Source of the DNA: a bacterium (Candidatus Blackallbacteria) CG13_big_fil_rev_8_21_14_2_50_49_14
Lineage (GTDB): Bacteria; Cyanobacteriota; Sericytochromatia; UBA7694
Reading direction: 5' to 3'
Length of the DNA stretch: 64,000 bases
Assembly (NCBI GenBank): GCA_002783405.1
Contig: PFGG01000052.1
Location: 19,546 to 83,545, forward strand
The notes beneath the pieces were generated by a model. The model was not told the origin of the DNA, did not search any database, and was given only the letters and a program-made list of their open reading frames with translations. This document shows positions 9,270-17,524 of this stretch, piece after piece. A program made the position numbers and the translations under genes. Position 1 is the stretch's first letter. Each line of letters starts with the position of its first letter.

Positions 9270-10502
9270 TTAACGCTCCAGTTCCCCGGCAATGATATTG
9301 ATACTGCCCAAAATGGCAATGGCGTCGGCGATTAAGCCCCCTTCAATCAACTGGGGGTAGGCCGAAAAGATCGTAAAACAAGGGGGGCGGCAACGCACGC
9401 GGAAAGGGTGCCCACTGCCATCTGAGACGATATAAAAGCCCAGCTCACCATTGGCGGCTTCGGTGGCATCATAGTATTCTCCCGCAGGCACTTTGACGCC
9501 TTCGTAAATATGCTTGAAATGGTTGATCAGACCTTCAATATTGACATAGGTCTCTTTTTTGGGGGGCAGAGAAACCCGTTTGTCATCGCTGTTGACGGGC
9601 CCATCGGGCAGGGTTTTCAACGCCTGACGCACAATCCGAATACTTTGCGTGATTTCTTCAAAGCGTACCATGATGCGATCATAGGTATCTCCCACTTCTC
9701 CGACAGCGACGTCAAACTCATAGTTTTCGTAGCCATAGTAGGGGAATTCCTTGCGCAAATCATAGGGAATGCCTGTGGCTCTGAGACAGGGGCCTGTAAA
9801 GGCATAGCTCAAGGCGTCTTCTTGGGAGATAATGCCCACGCCCTGGGTTCTTTTCAGAAAGATTTTATTGCGAAAAACCAGCTTCAAGACGTCTTGCATG
9901 GCGATTTCAAACTCACCTAAGACATGCAGCACATCTGAGTCAAAACCTTCATAGGCATCACGGGCCAAGCCGCCAATTCGGGTAAAACTGTTGGTCAGGC
10001 GGGCCCCGGTCAGTTTGTCGAGAATATCATAGAGCTGTTCGCGTTTATTAAAGAGATACCAAAAATTGGTAAGTGCGCCAATATCCACGAGATTGGCACC
10101 AATACAGACCAGGTGATCGACAATCCGCATCAGCTCGCTGACAATCACCCGCAGGGCTTGGCAACGGGGGGTGATTTCCACCCCGATCAGGCTTTCAACG
10201 GCTTTGGCAAAGCCCACATTGTTCATAATCGCTGAGACATAATTCAGACGATCGGTATAGGGAATCACCTGATCATAGGTGCGGTTTTCAGCTGTTTTCT
10301 CAAAACCCCGGTGCAGATAGCCAATTTCACAGACCCCGGCTTTGATCGTCTCACCATCCAGGGCCACCAAGGTGCGCAGGGTGCCGTGGCTGGCAGGATG
10401 TGAGGGCCCGAGGTTCAAAAACATCAGGTCTGTATGTAAATCCCGATAAAACTCAGGCTCAAAATCCTGATTTATGGGGTGAAGTTCGTTGATTCTTTGC
10501 AT
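9270..10502 (-). CDS. nuoD: NADH-quinone oxidoreductase subunit D
   Basis: A 410-residue, 49-kDa-type subunit that forms the quinone-binding cavity with NuoB. The hallmark LGPSHPASHGTLR near residue 33 contains the quinone-site histidine loop; ETCEIGYLHRG-like KAGVCEIGYLHRGFEK and the C-terminal RCRPPCFTIFSAYPQLIEG follow the family closely. Length is normal. It is a separate gene, not fused to NuoC as in enterobacteria. It starts one base after the nuoC stop. Confidence 0.96.
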   Translation of the reverse strand: MQRINELHPINQDFEPEFYRDLHTDLMFLNLGPSHPASHGTLRTLVALDGETIKAGVCEIGYLHRGFEKTAENRTYDQVIPYTDRLNYVSAIMNNVGFAKAVESLIGVEITPRCQALRVIVSELMRIVDHLVCIGANLVDIGALTNFWYLFNKREQLYDILDKLTGARLTNSFTRIGGLARDAYEGFDSDVLHVLGEFEIAMQDVLKLVFRNKIFLKRTQGVGIISQEDALSYAFTGPCLRATGIPYDLRKEFPYYGYENYEFDVAVGEVGDTYDRIMVRFEEITQSIRIVRQALKTLPDGPVNSDDKRVSLPPKKETYVNIEGLINHFKHIYEGVKVPAGEYYDATEAANGELGFYIVSDGSGHPFRVRCRPPCFTIFSAYPQLIEGGLIADAIAILGSINIIAGELER

Positions 10503-10503
10503 C

Positions 10504-11037
10504 TTATTTCAGCCCCTTTTCAATCAGGCGTTTTTCCATTTCATCCATCAGCGAATCATTGACCGTTAAAACTTGGCGTTTATCGATGGGATAATCTTTG
10601 CGCAGGGGGTGACCCACGAACTCAATATGGTTCAGAATCCGTTTCAGATTGGGATGATTCACAAACTGAATTCCATACATATCCCAGACTTCCCGCTCCA
10701 GCCAATTGGCAGTTTTCCAAAGTGTACAGGCACTGTCGAGGGCGGGATCTGCGCCTCCAACGGGTACTTTTACGCGCAGGCGATGGCCTTTGTCTAAGGA
10801 GTGAAGATGGTAGACCACTTCAAAGCGCTGACGTTTTTTTTCAGGATAATTGAGATAGTCTACAGCACTCAGATCCGTGAGGATATTGAAATCCAATTCA
10901 GGATCATCGCGGAGCAGTTTAAGGGTCTGATAAATGCTTTCTTTTTTACAAATCACCACGGGCATATCCCGGGCTTCGATCATTTCAAGTACAGAATCAC
11001 CTAATTTGTTTTTCAGGTGCTCAAGCAGCAGATGCAT
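10504..11037 (-). CDS. nuoC: NADH-quinone oxidoreductase subunit C
   Basis: A 177-residue, 30-kDa-type subunit of the peripheral arm. The C-terminal signature EREVWDMYGIQFVNHPNLKR followed by GHPLRKDYP is diagnostic. The start at 11037 (MHLLLEHLKNKLG) has AAAGGC upstream; an in-frame ATG at 11073 adds 12 basic residues and has no such site. First gene of the nuoCDEF block. nuoA and nuoB, which normally precede it, are not adjacent: the upstream genes are unrelated. Confidence 0.95.
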   Translation of the reverse strand: MHLLLEHLKNKLGDSVLEMIEARDMPVVICKKESIYQTLKLLRDDPELDFNILTDLSAVDYLNYPEKKRQRFEVVYHLHSLDKGHRLRVKVPVGGADPALDSACTLWKTANWLEREVWDMYGIQFVNHPNLKRILNHIEFVGHPLRKDYPIDKRQVLTVNDSLMDEMEKRLIEKGLK

Positions 11038-11101
11038 GGCAGTCTTGCCTTTCGCAGATTTTACACCCTGCATTTTACCATTGAACCGAGTTGGGTTGCA
11101 G

Positions 11102-11731
11102 CTAATAGCCCCTCAGCCGTCCCAAGGCTTTAAATTCAATCATCAGGCTGCCTGATTTGTCCTGGCTGATATCCAATTCAGACAGCAGCAGGTTTTCTAC
11201 GGGGGGTGTTTTGCGATCTTCGAGATGAATTCCTTTGCCTTCAAACAGACTGAGAAAAGCCAATTCGCCACGGTTATTGCGCTTTAAGGTCCGCAGAAAT
11301 TGCTCTATCGGACTTTCGTCAAAGGGATGCAGTCCACTGCGAGCCAGCCCACGGGCAAAAGCCTTGAAAATACTGGCAGTTTCAGAGTGTCCAATCGGTT
11401 GTGCCAAGGGCAGATGGTAAGTTTTTTCAAGCAAGAGCACCCCTTCAGAACTGACATCGGTGGTCAGCGAAAAGAGATTTTTAATTTTAAAATGAAAGCG
11501 GCTGCCTTCCAGTTTTTCCTGAATCATGCCCGCTTTGAGTTGGGTGCGCACTATCCAGGGCAAGAAACCCAAGGCCCGATCCACGGCTTCACCCAGGGCG
11601 ACGCGTAAATAGCCTGTTACGATCACATCGCCTGTATCCAGAGGTTGAATATTGGCCTCCAGTTTGAGTGGGCCTGCAACGCTGAGTTGAATCGGACGGG
11701 TATCCAGGGGTTGGCTGAACGATTCGCTCAT
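11102..11731 (-). CDS. Unknown protein
   Basis: A 209-residue protein not recognised. It is beta-rich with no signal peptide or membrane helix (SVAGPLKLEANIQPL, DVIVTGYLRVALGEAVDRAL, GSRFHFKIKNLFSLTTDVS). The middle faintly recalls lipid-binding barrel proteins of the DUF2993/LmeA kind, but nothing is decisive. Its start overlaps the stop of the upstream gene by 4 bp, so the two are probably co-expressed; 64 bases separate it from nuoC, with no terminator visible, so read-through into the nuo genes is possible. Confidence 0.65.
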   Translation of the reverse strand: MSESFSQPLDTRPIQLSVAGPLKLEANIQPLDTGDVIVTGYLRVALGEAVDRALGFLPWIVRTQLKAGMIQEKLEGSRFHFKIKNLFSLTTDVSSEGVLLLEKTYHLPLAQPIGHSETASIFKAFARGLARSGLHPFDESPIEQFLRTLKRNNRGELAFLSLFEGKGIHLEDRKTPPVENLLLSELDISQDKSGSLMIEFKALGRLRGY

Positions 11732-12579
11732 GGTTTAGCGGGTTTGTCTTGTATATTCATCTGCTTCCCATCGGGATGCAGAACTTTATAAAGCGAGAGG
11801 CTTTGTTGAACTTTGGCATTGTGCGTCGTATTGCAGCAAATATCCACTTTGGCTCCGCCCGTACCCTTGAAAGCCCCACCATTATCGACTAGGGCAAAAT
11901 AGAGATCGGGGGTATTAAAAATTTCTTCGAGTTCAGGAATGCGAAAGATATCGCCATACTTGAAGGGCGCATTCTTACCCTGAAACAAAGATTGATCCAT
12001 GGCTATCGCGACATAATTGTCGGGGCCGTTTTTGCCCTTGCGGGTATTTTCCAAAACATTTTCGAGGGTATGGGGAGTCAGACTGCGACCAAGCGAGTCT
12101 TTCTTACCCCCTTCCATCCGGGTGTTTTTGGGGCTGTAACTGGTGCCTGAAGCTATATTAAAAAATTCACAGTTGGGTTTGGTAGGGGGTTTTCCAAAGC
12201 CAGAAAAACCTTCAATCGCGATGGCTGAAACCGCTTTGCCTTTTGCCGGCAGTTTGGGTGGCATTTCATGTTTTGCCAGGTTTAAAAGCGCTTGTTTTTC
12301 TTTTGCGTCAATTTTTCCATCTTTGAGAGCAGATACGGTCATTTCACGGGCTTTATCTACCAATGTATTGGCTCCAGCTTTCTGCTCTTTGCTCAGCACT
12401 TTGGAGAGGGCAATTTCAGTTTTTACTTTTTTGGCCTCGGCAGCGCTGAGACCCGTTTCGCCATCACTGCCTTCAGTATAGTGGCGCTTTGCGGAGAGCG
12501 GGTGAATATACGCGGCGAAGCTATTGGGCATGATTGGCGGGGTTGTCATGGGTGTCAGCAGGCTCCCTGTTGAAGTCAT
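11728..12579 (-). CDS. Protein with 3D-domain-like (double-psi barrel) C-terminus
   Basis: A 283-residue protein. The first 100 residues are charged and helical with a possible coiled segment (AEAKKVKTEIALSKVLSKEQ). The C-terminal part, YGDIFRIPELEEIF then LVDNGGAFKGTGGAKVDI, resembles the 3D domain (named for three Asp) of MltA/YorM-type murein-cleaving proteins, whose usual form is 'DxGGAIKGxxIDixf'. Asp residues are present at the VDNGG and KVDI positions. No signal peptide is visible, which is unusual for a wall enzyme. AAGGA lies 13 bases before the ATG. The domain call is moderate; activity is inferred only. Confidence 0.55.
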   Translation of the reverse strand: MTSTGSLLTPMTTPPIMPNSFAAYIHPLSAKRHYTEGSDGETGLSAAEAKKVKTEIALSKVLSKEQKAGANTLVDKAREMTVSALKDGKIDAKEKQALLNLAKHEMPPKLPAKGKAVSAIAIEGFSGFGKPPTKPNCEFFNIASGTSYSPKNTRMEGGKKDSLGRSLTPHTLENVLENTRKGKNGPDNYVAIAMDQSLFQGKNAPFKYGDIFRIPELEEIFNTPDLYFALVDNGGAFKGTGGAKVDICCNTTHNAKVQQSLSLYKVLHPDGKQMNIQDKPAKP

Positions 12580-12632
12580 TCTAATAGTTTTATCCTTATT
12601 TTAGCTGGGCTCTTGCTTAAAAAGCAAAATTT

Positions 12633-14249
12633 TCAGGTGCTTTGAACTGCCTCTTTGCCAGTGGGGTTTAAGATCTTCGCCAAAACATGGCTGAGTTGGG
12701 CAGATTGAAAAGGCTTTTGAATAAAAAAAGAGAGGCCATCAGAGAACATCTGCTCGAGTTCAAAGGGGTCCATATTGCCCGAACTGAGGACGATTTTCAG
12801 ATCTGGGCGCACGTCCCGCAGTGCATAAAAGGTTTTCTTGCCATCCATTACGGGCATGACCCTGTCAAGCAAAACAAGGTCAATGCTTTCGGGGGCCGCC
12901 CTAAACAGCTCAAGGCCTTCGCTGCCATTTTCGGCACATAAGACTTCGTATCCCAGGCCAATCAGCAAAGTGCGCAGGCTTTCTCTGAGTATAAATTCAT
13001 CATCAATTATCAAAATACGCCCTTTGCCCTGAAGACGTTTATAATCCGTTTGGATTGGCGGCTCGTATGCAGATTCTATCAGCGGAAAATAAAGTCTGAA
13101 ACGGGTGCCCTGGTTTAGTTTGCTCTCAACTTTGATGGCACCCTGATGCTCTTGAACGGTGCCCAAGACTACGGCCAATCCCAAGCCTGTGCCTTTGCCT
13201 GGATCTTTGGTGGTGAAAAAGGGCTCAAAAATTCTCTCTAATAATTCGGGTGCGATGCCACAGCCTGTATCCTCAAATTTTATTTCTATGAATTTGCCTG
13301 GTTTTAATTCAAAGAGAGAGTGATGACAGGCTTTTTCATTTAACTCAGTGATTTGACTGGAAATTCTGAGCCTTCCCCCTTCTGGCATGGCATGTGAGGC
13401 ATTGATGCCCAGGTTGAGAAATGCGCTTTGCAGTTGAGAATAATCCCCTAAGATGATGCTTTCTTTGGCCCGCAGCTCCAAATCTATCTCTATCGAGCGT
13501 GAAATGGTATTGGAGAGCAGTGAAACCGTTTCCTGGAGGGTTTGGTGGAGATCCATCCGATCTGAGTGGGTGGGTTGTTTTCTGGCAAAGGTTAAAAGTT
13601 TTTCTGTGAGTTCGGCTGCTCTTTGGGCTGAATCGATCACCATGCGTATCAAGGTCTGGTTTTCTGGATCTGCTTCGAAGTTTGATTCAAGCAGTTCGCT
13701 GGCGACCATAATACAGGTCAAGCGATTGTTAAAATCGTGGGCTATTCCCCCTGCCAATTGTCCAACCAGTCTCATTTTTTCACTTTGGTGAAGCTTTTCT
13801 TCACTTTTGGCAAGCGCAGCCTCAGAATGTCTTCTCTCTAAATTTTCCTGAATCAATTGCTCACGAAAGATCTGATGTTCTTTGACCAGTTCACTGCGAT
13901 CGCGCACCGCACGCTGTGCTTCTAGTTGAGAGATTTGCGCATTTTCGCGGTGATCGCGATTATTTTTGAGCAGTTCCAAGAGCGGGGCTGCCCAGGCTTT
14001 CAGATTGGAGAGAGAGGCTTCGGGAACTGTCCATTCCATCAGCTCAGGTGCCAGCTTGCGGCTGGTGAATTGTTTTCCTGGCAAAATCACAAGCCCGGTT
14101 AATTTTTCGAGGAGAGCTTGATCTTCAAAGGGATTTTTTTCACAGAGCAGGCAAAAGATTTGGCGTCGCAATTGTTTAAAATTGAGATCTTTTTCAAACT
14201 GGAAGCCTTCGGGGACAGGGCTTAAGAGCGAAATATAGTTAAACTCCAT
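12633..14249 (-). CDS. Hybrid histidine kinase with C-terminal receiver
   Basis: A 538-residue cytosolic kinase from the ATG at 14249, five bases after the FIST gene. N-terminal residues 1-95 are of unknown fold; a coiled coil (about 105-160) leads to the phospho-acceptor His171 in GGIAHDFNNRLT. The ATPase domain has FEDTGCGIAPELLERIFEPF and GKGTGLGLAVV. A receiver domain follows (ILIIDDE ... LVLLDRVMPVMDG ... SSG ... QKPF) with the phospho-Asp in LLD. No transmembrane helix, so the signal is probably delivered by the adjacent FIST protein. No separate output regulator is beside it. Confidence 0.9.
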   Translation of the reverse strand: MEFNYISLLSPVPEGFQFEKDLNFKQLRRQIFCLLCEKNPFEDQALLEKLTGLVILPGKQFTSRKLAPELMEWTVPEASLSNLKAWAAPLLELLKNNRDHRENAQISQLEAQRAVRDRSELVKEHQIFREQLIQENLERRHSEAALAKSEEKLHQSEKMRLVGQLAGGIAHDFNNRLTCIMVASELLESNFEADPENQTLIRMVIDSAQRAAELTEKLLTFARKQPTHSDRMDLHQTLQETVSLLSNTISRSIEIDLELRAKESIILGDYSQLQSAFLNLGINASHAMPEGGRLRISSQITELNEKACHHSLFELKPGKFIEIKFEDTGCGIAPELLERIFEPFFTTKDPGKGTGLGLAVVLGTVQEHQGAIKVESKLNQGTRFRLYFPLIESAYEPPIQTDYKRLQGKGRILIIDDEFILRESLRTLLIGLGYEVLCAENGSEGLELFRAAPESIDLVLLDRVMPVMDGKKTFYALRDVRPDLKIVLSSGNMDPFELEQMFSDGLSFFIQKPFQSAQLSHVLAKILNPTGKEAVQST

Positions 14250-14253
14250 GAGC

Positions 14254-15417
14254 TTAGGAACCCAAAACACAGACCACAAATGTCATATTGTGAAAATAAG
14301 AGGCTGAATATTCGCCGTGACGGTAGAAGGGGCCTATTTCGCCAAAAGAAAGGAATCCAACAAGTGGCAAGGGGCCTAAAAGGGTTTTGATACGGTTCAA
14401 TTCTTCTTTCCCACCTTCTTGAAATAACCACTTTCTGCCTGCACAACTGACAGCCATGACAGCCGCTGGCTTGAAACGCGCTTCGTCAAAAGGGAGCAGT
14501 GCCTGATCGACTGCTTGAATGATTTCTTCAAGCGTAGAACGGCAGACGTTAATTTCTGCACCCAGGGGCACTTCTCCAAACAGAGAGATCGAACCCGTTT
14601 CGGGATTGCTATCTGAGGAGGTACGCAGGACCTTTATATCTTGCCCAACTTCAGCCTGTACTGCCAAGGGGACAACGCCAAAATCCATCGCGCCAACCAT
14701 GCGACCCGTTTGCTCTGCGATAAATTTCATAGCCGTCTGAGTTCCAATTTGCTTGAGCTGATTGCCCTGGACAGAGCTGACCTGACTTGTATCACCCGTG
14801 GGCATCCAGCCGGTTGCTGCGTTGATCCAGAAAGGCAGATCGCCTGAGGCGGTGAGCACAAGGACTGAATTTTCAATCACTTGACGGTTTGCAATCAGGC
14901 CTGTTTTTTTAAACCTGCGATCATCGGCTACCAGGCCCCCCAAACAGGGAATGCTTAAGACCTGTCTGAGACCCTCTGCAATTTGAGTGCCATTGGCGTA
15001 AATCCCGTCGGCGAAGACAAAGGCCAGAACGGGATCCTGCTCGGGCACGAGCGCTTCGCGGGCCGCCTGGGCAGCTGTTTTGCTCCAATCCGCTTCGCGC
15101 AGTTCAACACAGGCCAATTTCCAGACAACCCGGCCCTGGGCATTGATCGCGAAAGCACTGACGCCATGATGAGCAACGGCTTCGGTTTCATAAAAACCAT
15201 CAGAGGTTCCCCCCAGCAGAATCAGGTTTTCACCCAAAATCTCATAGAGTCCTTCAGCGAGTTCTGATAAATTTTCAAGATATTGGCAAGAGGCAAACAG
15301 AAAGACGACTTCTGGTGCAATCGGGAGCAGCTTTTCCCCGATTTGAATCCCGGCCCGAAAGGGATCGGGGATTTGTGTACTGGCAGATAAATACTGAATT
15401 TCAGGCAAAGACGCCAT
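14254..15417 (-). CDS. FIST-domain sensor protein
   Basis: A 387-residue protein with FIST_N (about 30-220) and FIST_C (about 225-370). Diagnostic segments: ILLGGTSDGFYE, LVADDRRFKKTGLIAN, and near the end LPLVGFLSFGEIGPFYRHGE with the conserved GF-x-S-x-GEI. FIST domains are soluble small-molecule sensors, proposed to bind amino acids or similar ligands, and commonly feed histidine kinases. The hybrid kinase starts five bases downstream, so the pair very likely forms one signalling unit. A candidate promoter lies just upstream. Confidence 0.9.
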   Translation of the reverse strand: MASLPEIQYLSASTQIPDPFRAGIQIGEKLLPIAPEVVFLFASCQYLENLSELAEGLYEILGENLILLGGTSDGFYETEAVAHHGVSAFAINAQGRVVWKLACVELREADWSKTAAQAAREALVPEQDPVLAFVFADGIYANGTQIAEGLRQVLSIPCLGGLVADDRRFKKTGLIANRQVIENSVLVLTASGDLPFWINAATGWMPTGDTSQVSSVQGNQLKQIGTQTAMKFIAEQTGRMVGAMDFGVVPLAVQAEVGQDIKVLRTSSDSNPETGSISLFGEVPLGAEINVCRSTLEEIIQAVDQALLPFDEARFKPAAVMAVSCAGRKWLFQEGGKEELNRIKTLLGPLPLVGFLSFGEIGPFYRHGEYSASYFHNMTFVVCVLGS

Positions 15418-15454
15418 AGTTATACATTTCTATACTTGAATCAATTTGTACAAA

Positions 15455-15483
15455 ATAAAATTTGTATAACAATTATATGTCAA
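15455..15483 (-). promoter_or_regulatory. Candidate promoter of the FIST-kinase operon
   Basis: Reading the minus strand, TTGACA (15483-15478) is followed after 17 bases by TTTTAT (15460-15455). It lies about 40 bases before the FIST start, in an AT-rich gap that separates it from prfH. The -35 is perfect and the -10 weak. Confidence 0.45.
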
Positions 15484-15514
15484 TAATTTCGGTCTGTATA
15501 TCTACTATCAGAAT

Positions 15515-16135
15515 TCAATTTTGCTGAGTGAAGTTTGTGCCTTTGAAAATTCTGATAGCATTTCCCCTCTCTAAGGACTGATGGGCCTGCCATTGGGTTT
15601 TGCGAGCCTGATTTTTCAGCGCAAGATTTTCTTTGGCGATTAAATTCTGCATGCGCGCCAGCGCCAGCTGTCTGTTGCGCAACTGGGTTCTTTCTTCCCG
15701 TGCCAAGACACTTAAGCCGGTAGGAAGGTGGGTCAAACGGACGGCGGTTTCCAATTTGTTGACATTTTGTCCGCCAGGGCCACTGCTGCGCAGACTTTCA
15801 AATTTCAGGTCGCTCAGATCCAAGTTGTTTTCTGCCGGAGCTTGAAAAATTTCAAAGCCTACAAACCAGTTTTTGCGTTTGTGTTGGGGCCGAAAAGGGC
15901 TTTGGCCAATCCACTGCAAACTGCCTTCCCAGGTCTTGGCCCAAAGCAAAGCCTGATCTCCCTCTACGCTGCAAAGCACAGAATTGAGGGTTTCTTTTAC
16001 AGGTCCGGCTTCGGTTTCAAGGATTTCAAGGGCAAGCCCCTTTTGTTTTGCCTCTTGCTCAAGAATGGGCAAGAGGCGAGCCACGACCCAGGCACATTCT
16101 GCAGGGCCTTTTCCAGCGGTCAGTAAAACCCACAT
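15515..16135 (-). CDS. prfH: Peptide chain release factor homologue PrfH
   Basis: A 206-residue class I release-factor-like protein. It has the catalytic GGQ at 121-123 in SSGPGGQNVNKLETAVRLTH and a basic C-terminus, but lacks the stop-codon-reading domain of RF1/RF2. Unlike short ArfB it has an N-terminal domain of about 100 residues, as in PrfH. Its start overlaps the rtcB stop by one base (TGATG). PrfH is known to release peptides from ribosomes cut in the decoding centre, which its RtcB partner then religates; the same role is inferred here from gene pairing. Confidence 0.88.
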   Translation of the reverse strand: MWVLLTAGKGPAECAWVVARLLPILEQEAKQKGLALEILETEAGPVKETLNSVLCSVEGDQALLWAKTWEGSLQWIGQSPFRPQHKRKNWFVGFEIFQAPAENNLDLSDLKFESLRSSGPGGQNVNKLETAVRLTHLPTGLSVLAREERTQLRNRQLALARMQNLIAKENLALKNQARKTQWQAHQSLERGNAIRIFKGTNFTQQN

Positions 16136-17241
16136 CAGCTGCGCCTCGTTTTATAGGTGATCACGGGATCCATTTCTGCGATGATTTCGGCCAAACCCGC
16201 GTCTACCAAATCTTGAACCACCCGATCAATGGCTTTATAGGCTTGGGGGGCTTCTTCATAGAGCAATTCTCTGTTTTCACAGATCACCCAGGAACCCTTT
16301 TCCGTTCGCTGCAGATTCTCAGGTTTAAAGCGTTTTTCCAGACGGCCTTTGGTTTCTCCTCGGCTCCATTTGCGGCCTGCGCCATGGGCCAGAGACCAGG
16401 CACTTTTTTCACTGGGCAGCGCTTTGACGAGATAACTTGAACTTCCGCGTGAGCCAGGAATCACGACTGCGCCCTGATCTGCCGGACTGGCCCCTTTGCG
16501 ATGCAGCCAGGATAGATTTGATGCGTGATTGAGCTTGCAGACACTGTTATGGCAGCGATCCAGCACCTGTTTTCCTTGGGCTCCCAAGAGGTTGAGAAAG
16601 CGTTTTTGAATAAGGGTGCGGTTGGCTTCACTCCAGCGCACGGCCAGGTCATGGGCCTGTAGATAAGCTTCGGCTTCTGGGCTAGGGGCAGCCAGGCCCT
16701 GTGCGCCAAAGCGTTCAGTATGTGCTCTGAGAATACTTTCTCCCAGCCCGCGAGAGCCGCTGTGCACCAATAAGAGCAGGCAATTTGGATCGATTTCAAG
16801 TTCTGCCAGGGCATCGGGATCGGCAATGCGTGTGATTTTTTGCAATTCAGCAAAATGGTTGCCTCCCCCAATGGTTCCAAGTGAAGTGTCGTAGGGGGTG
16901 GGCTCTAAACCAAAATCTTGGAGCCAGGCTTGGGTATCCCCCTCCCAGGGTGTTTCAAGCCCTTCCAGTTTGCGTAAATTTTTTTCGGCTTTGAATTTTC
17001 GAACTTGAAGATCGGTTTGCCACAAACCCATGCCACAGCCGATATCATTGCCGACCAAAAAGGGGTAAACTTGCCCCTCTGAAAGAAAGGCTGCTCCAAT
17101 CGGGTGGCCTTTGCCGGGGTGCAAATCGGGCAAACCCACAGCCAAACGCATTCCCGGCAGTTTGGCCATGGTTTTAAGTTGTTCGATGGCTGCCCCTTCA
17201 ATCCAGGAGTGGGGCGAAGCAATGATTTCAATCTCTGTCAT
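16135..17241 (-). CDS. rtcB: RNA-splicing ligase RtcB (PrfH-linked type)
   Basis: A 368-residue RtcB ligase, which joins 2',3'-cyclic phosphate or 3'-phosphate RNA ends to 5'-OH ends using GTP and Mn2+. Metal and guanylate residues are seen in VGNDIGCGMG, GTIGGGNHFAEL, LLVHSGSRGLGE, VIPGSRGSSSYLVK and SLAHGAGRKWSR; His286 in the last is the predicted guanylated residue. It is shorter than the roughly 400-480-residue archaeal and E. coli RtcB1 enzymes, fitting the RtcB2 group that travels with prfH. Operon of two genes. The 283 bases upstream (17242-17524) show no gene or clear promoter. Confidence 0.93.
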   Translation of the reverse strand: MTEIEIIASPHSWIEGAAIEQLKTMAKLPGMRLAVGLPDLHPGKGHPIGAAFLSEGQVYPFLVGNDIGCGMGLWQTDLQVRKFKAEKNLRKLEGLETPWEGDTQAWLQDFGLEPTPYDTSLGTIGGGNHFAELQKITRIADPDALAELEIDPNCLLLLVHSGSRGLGESILRAHTERFGAQGLAAPSPEAEAYLQAHDLAVRWSEANRTLIQKRFLNLLGAQGKQVLDRCHNSVCKLNHASNLSWLHRKGASPADQGAVVIPGSRGSSSYLVKALPSEKSAWSLAHGAGRKWSRGETKGRLEKRFKPENLQRTEKGSWVICENRELLYEEAPQAYKAIDRVVQDLVDAGLAEIIAEMDPVITYKTRRS

Positions 17242-17524
17242 GTAACCTCTGAAATATTTTCACTGTTGAAACATGACGCTGAAGCTTGCAAAAGGTTCCC
17301 TTTGAGATCTTAGCGAGTTGCCAATTCGAAAAACTTGAAAGAACTGCATTCTCAGTCTGGAGTTTTCACGGCCCTTACAAGTGCTAAGGCCTTGCTATTG
17401 GGGGCTTATTGTCTCATTTGTCCTGTAATTTTGATTAAGATCAATTCTTAATTCTTTATGGATCAAGGATGAAGAGTGTTAAGTTGACTAAGATCTGATC
17501 AGATAATTTATCCGGAGGATTTCT

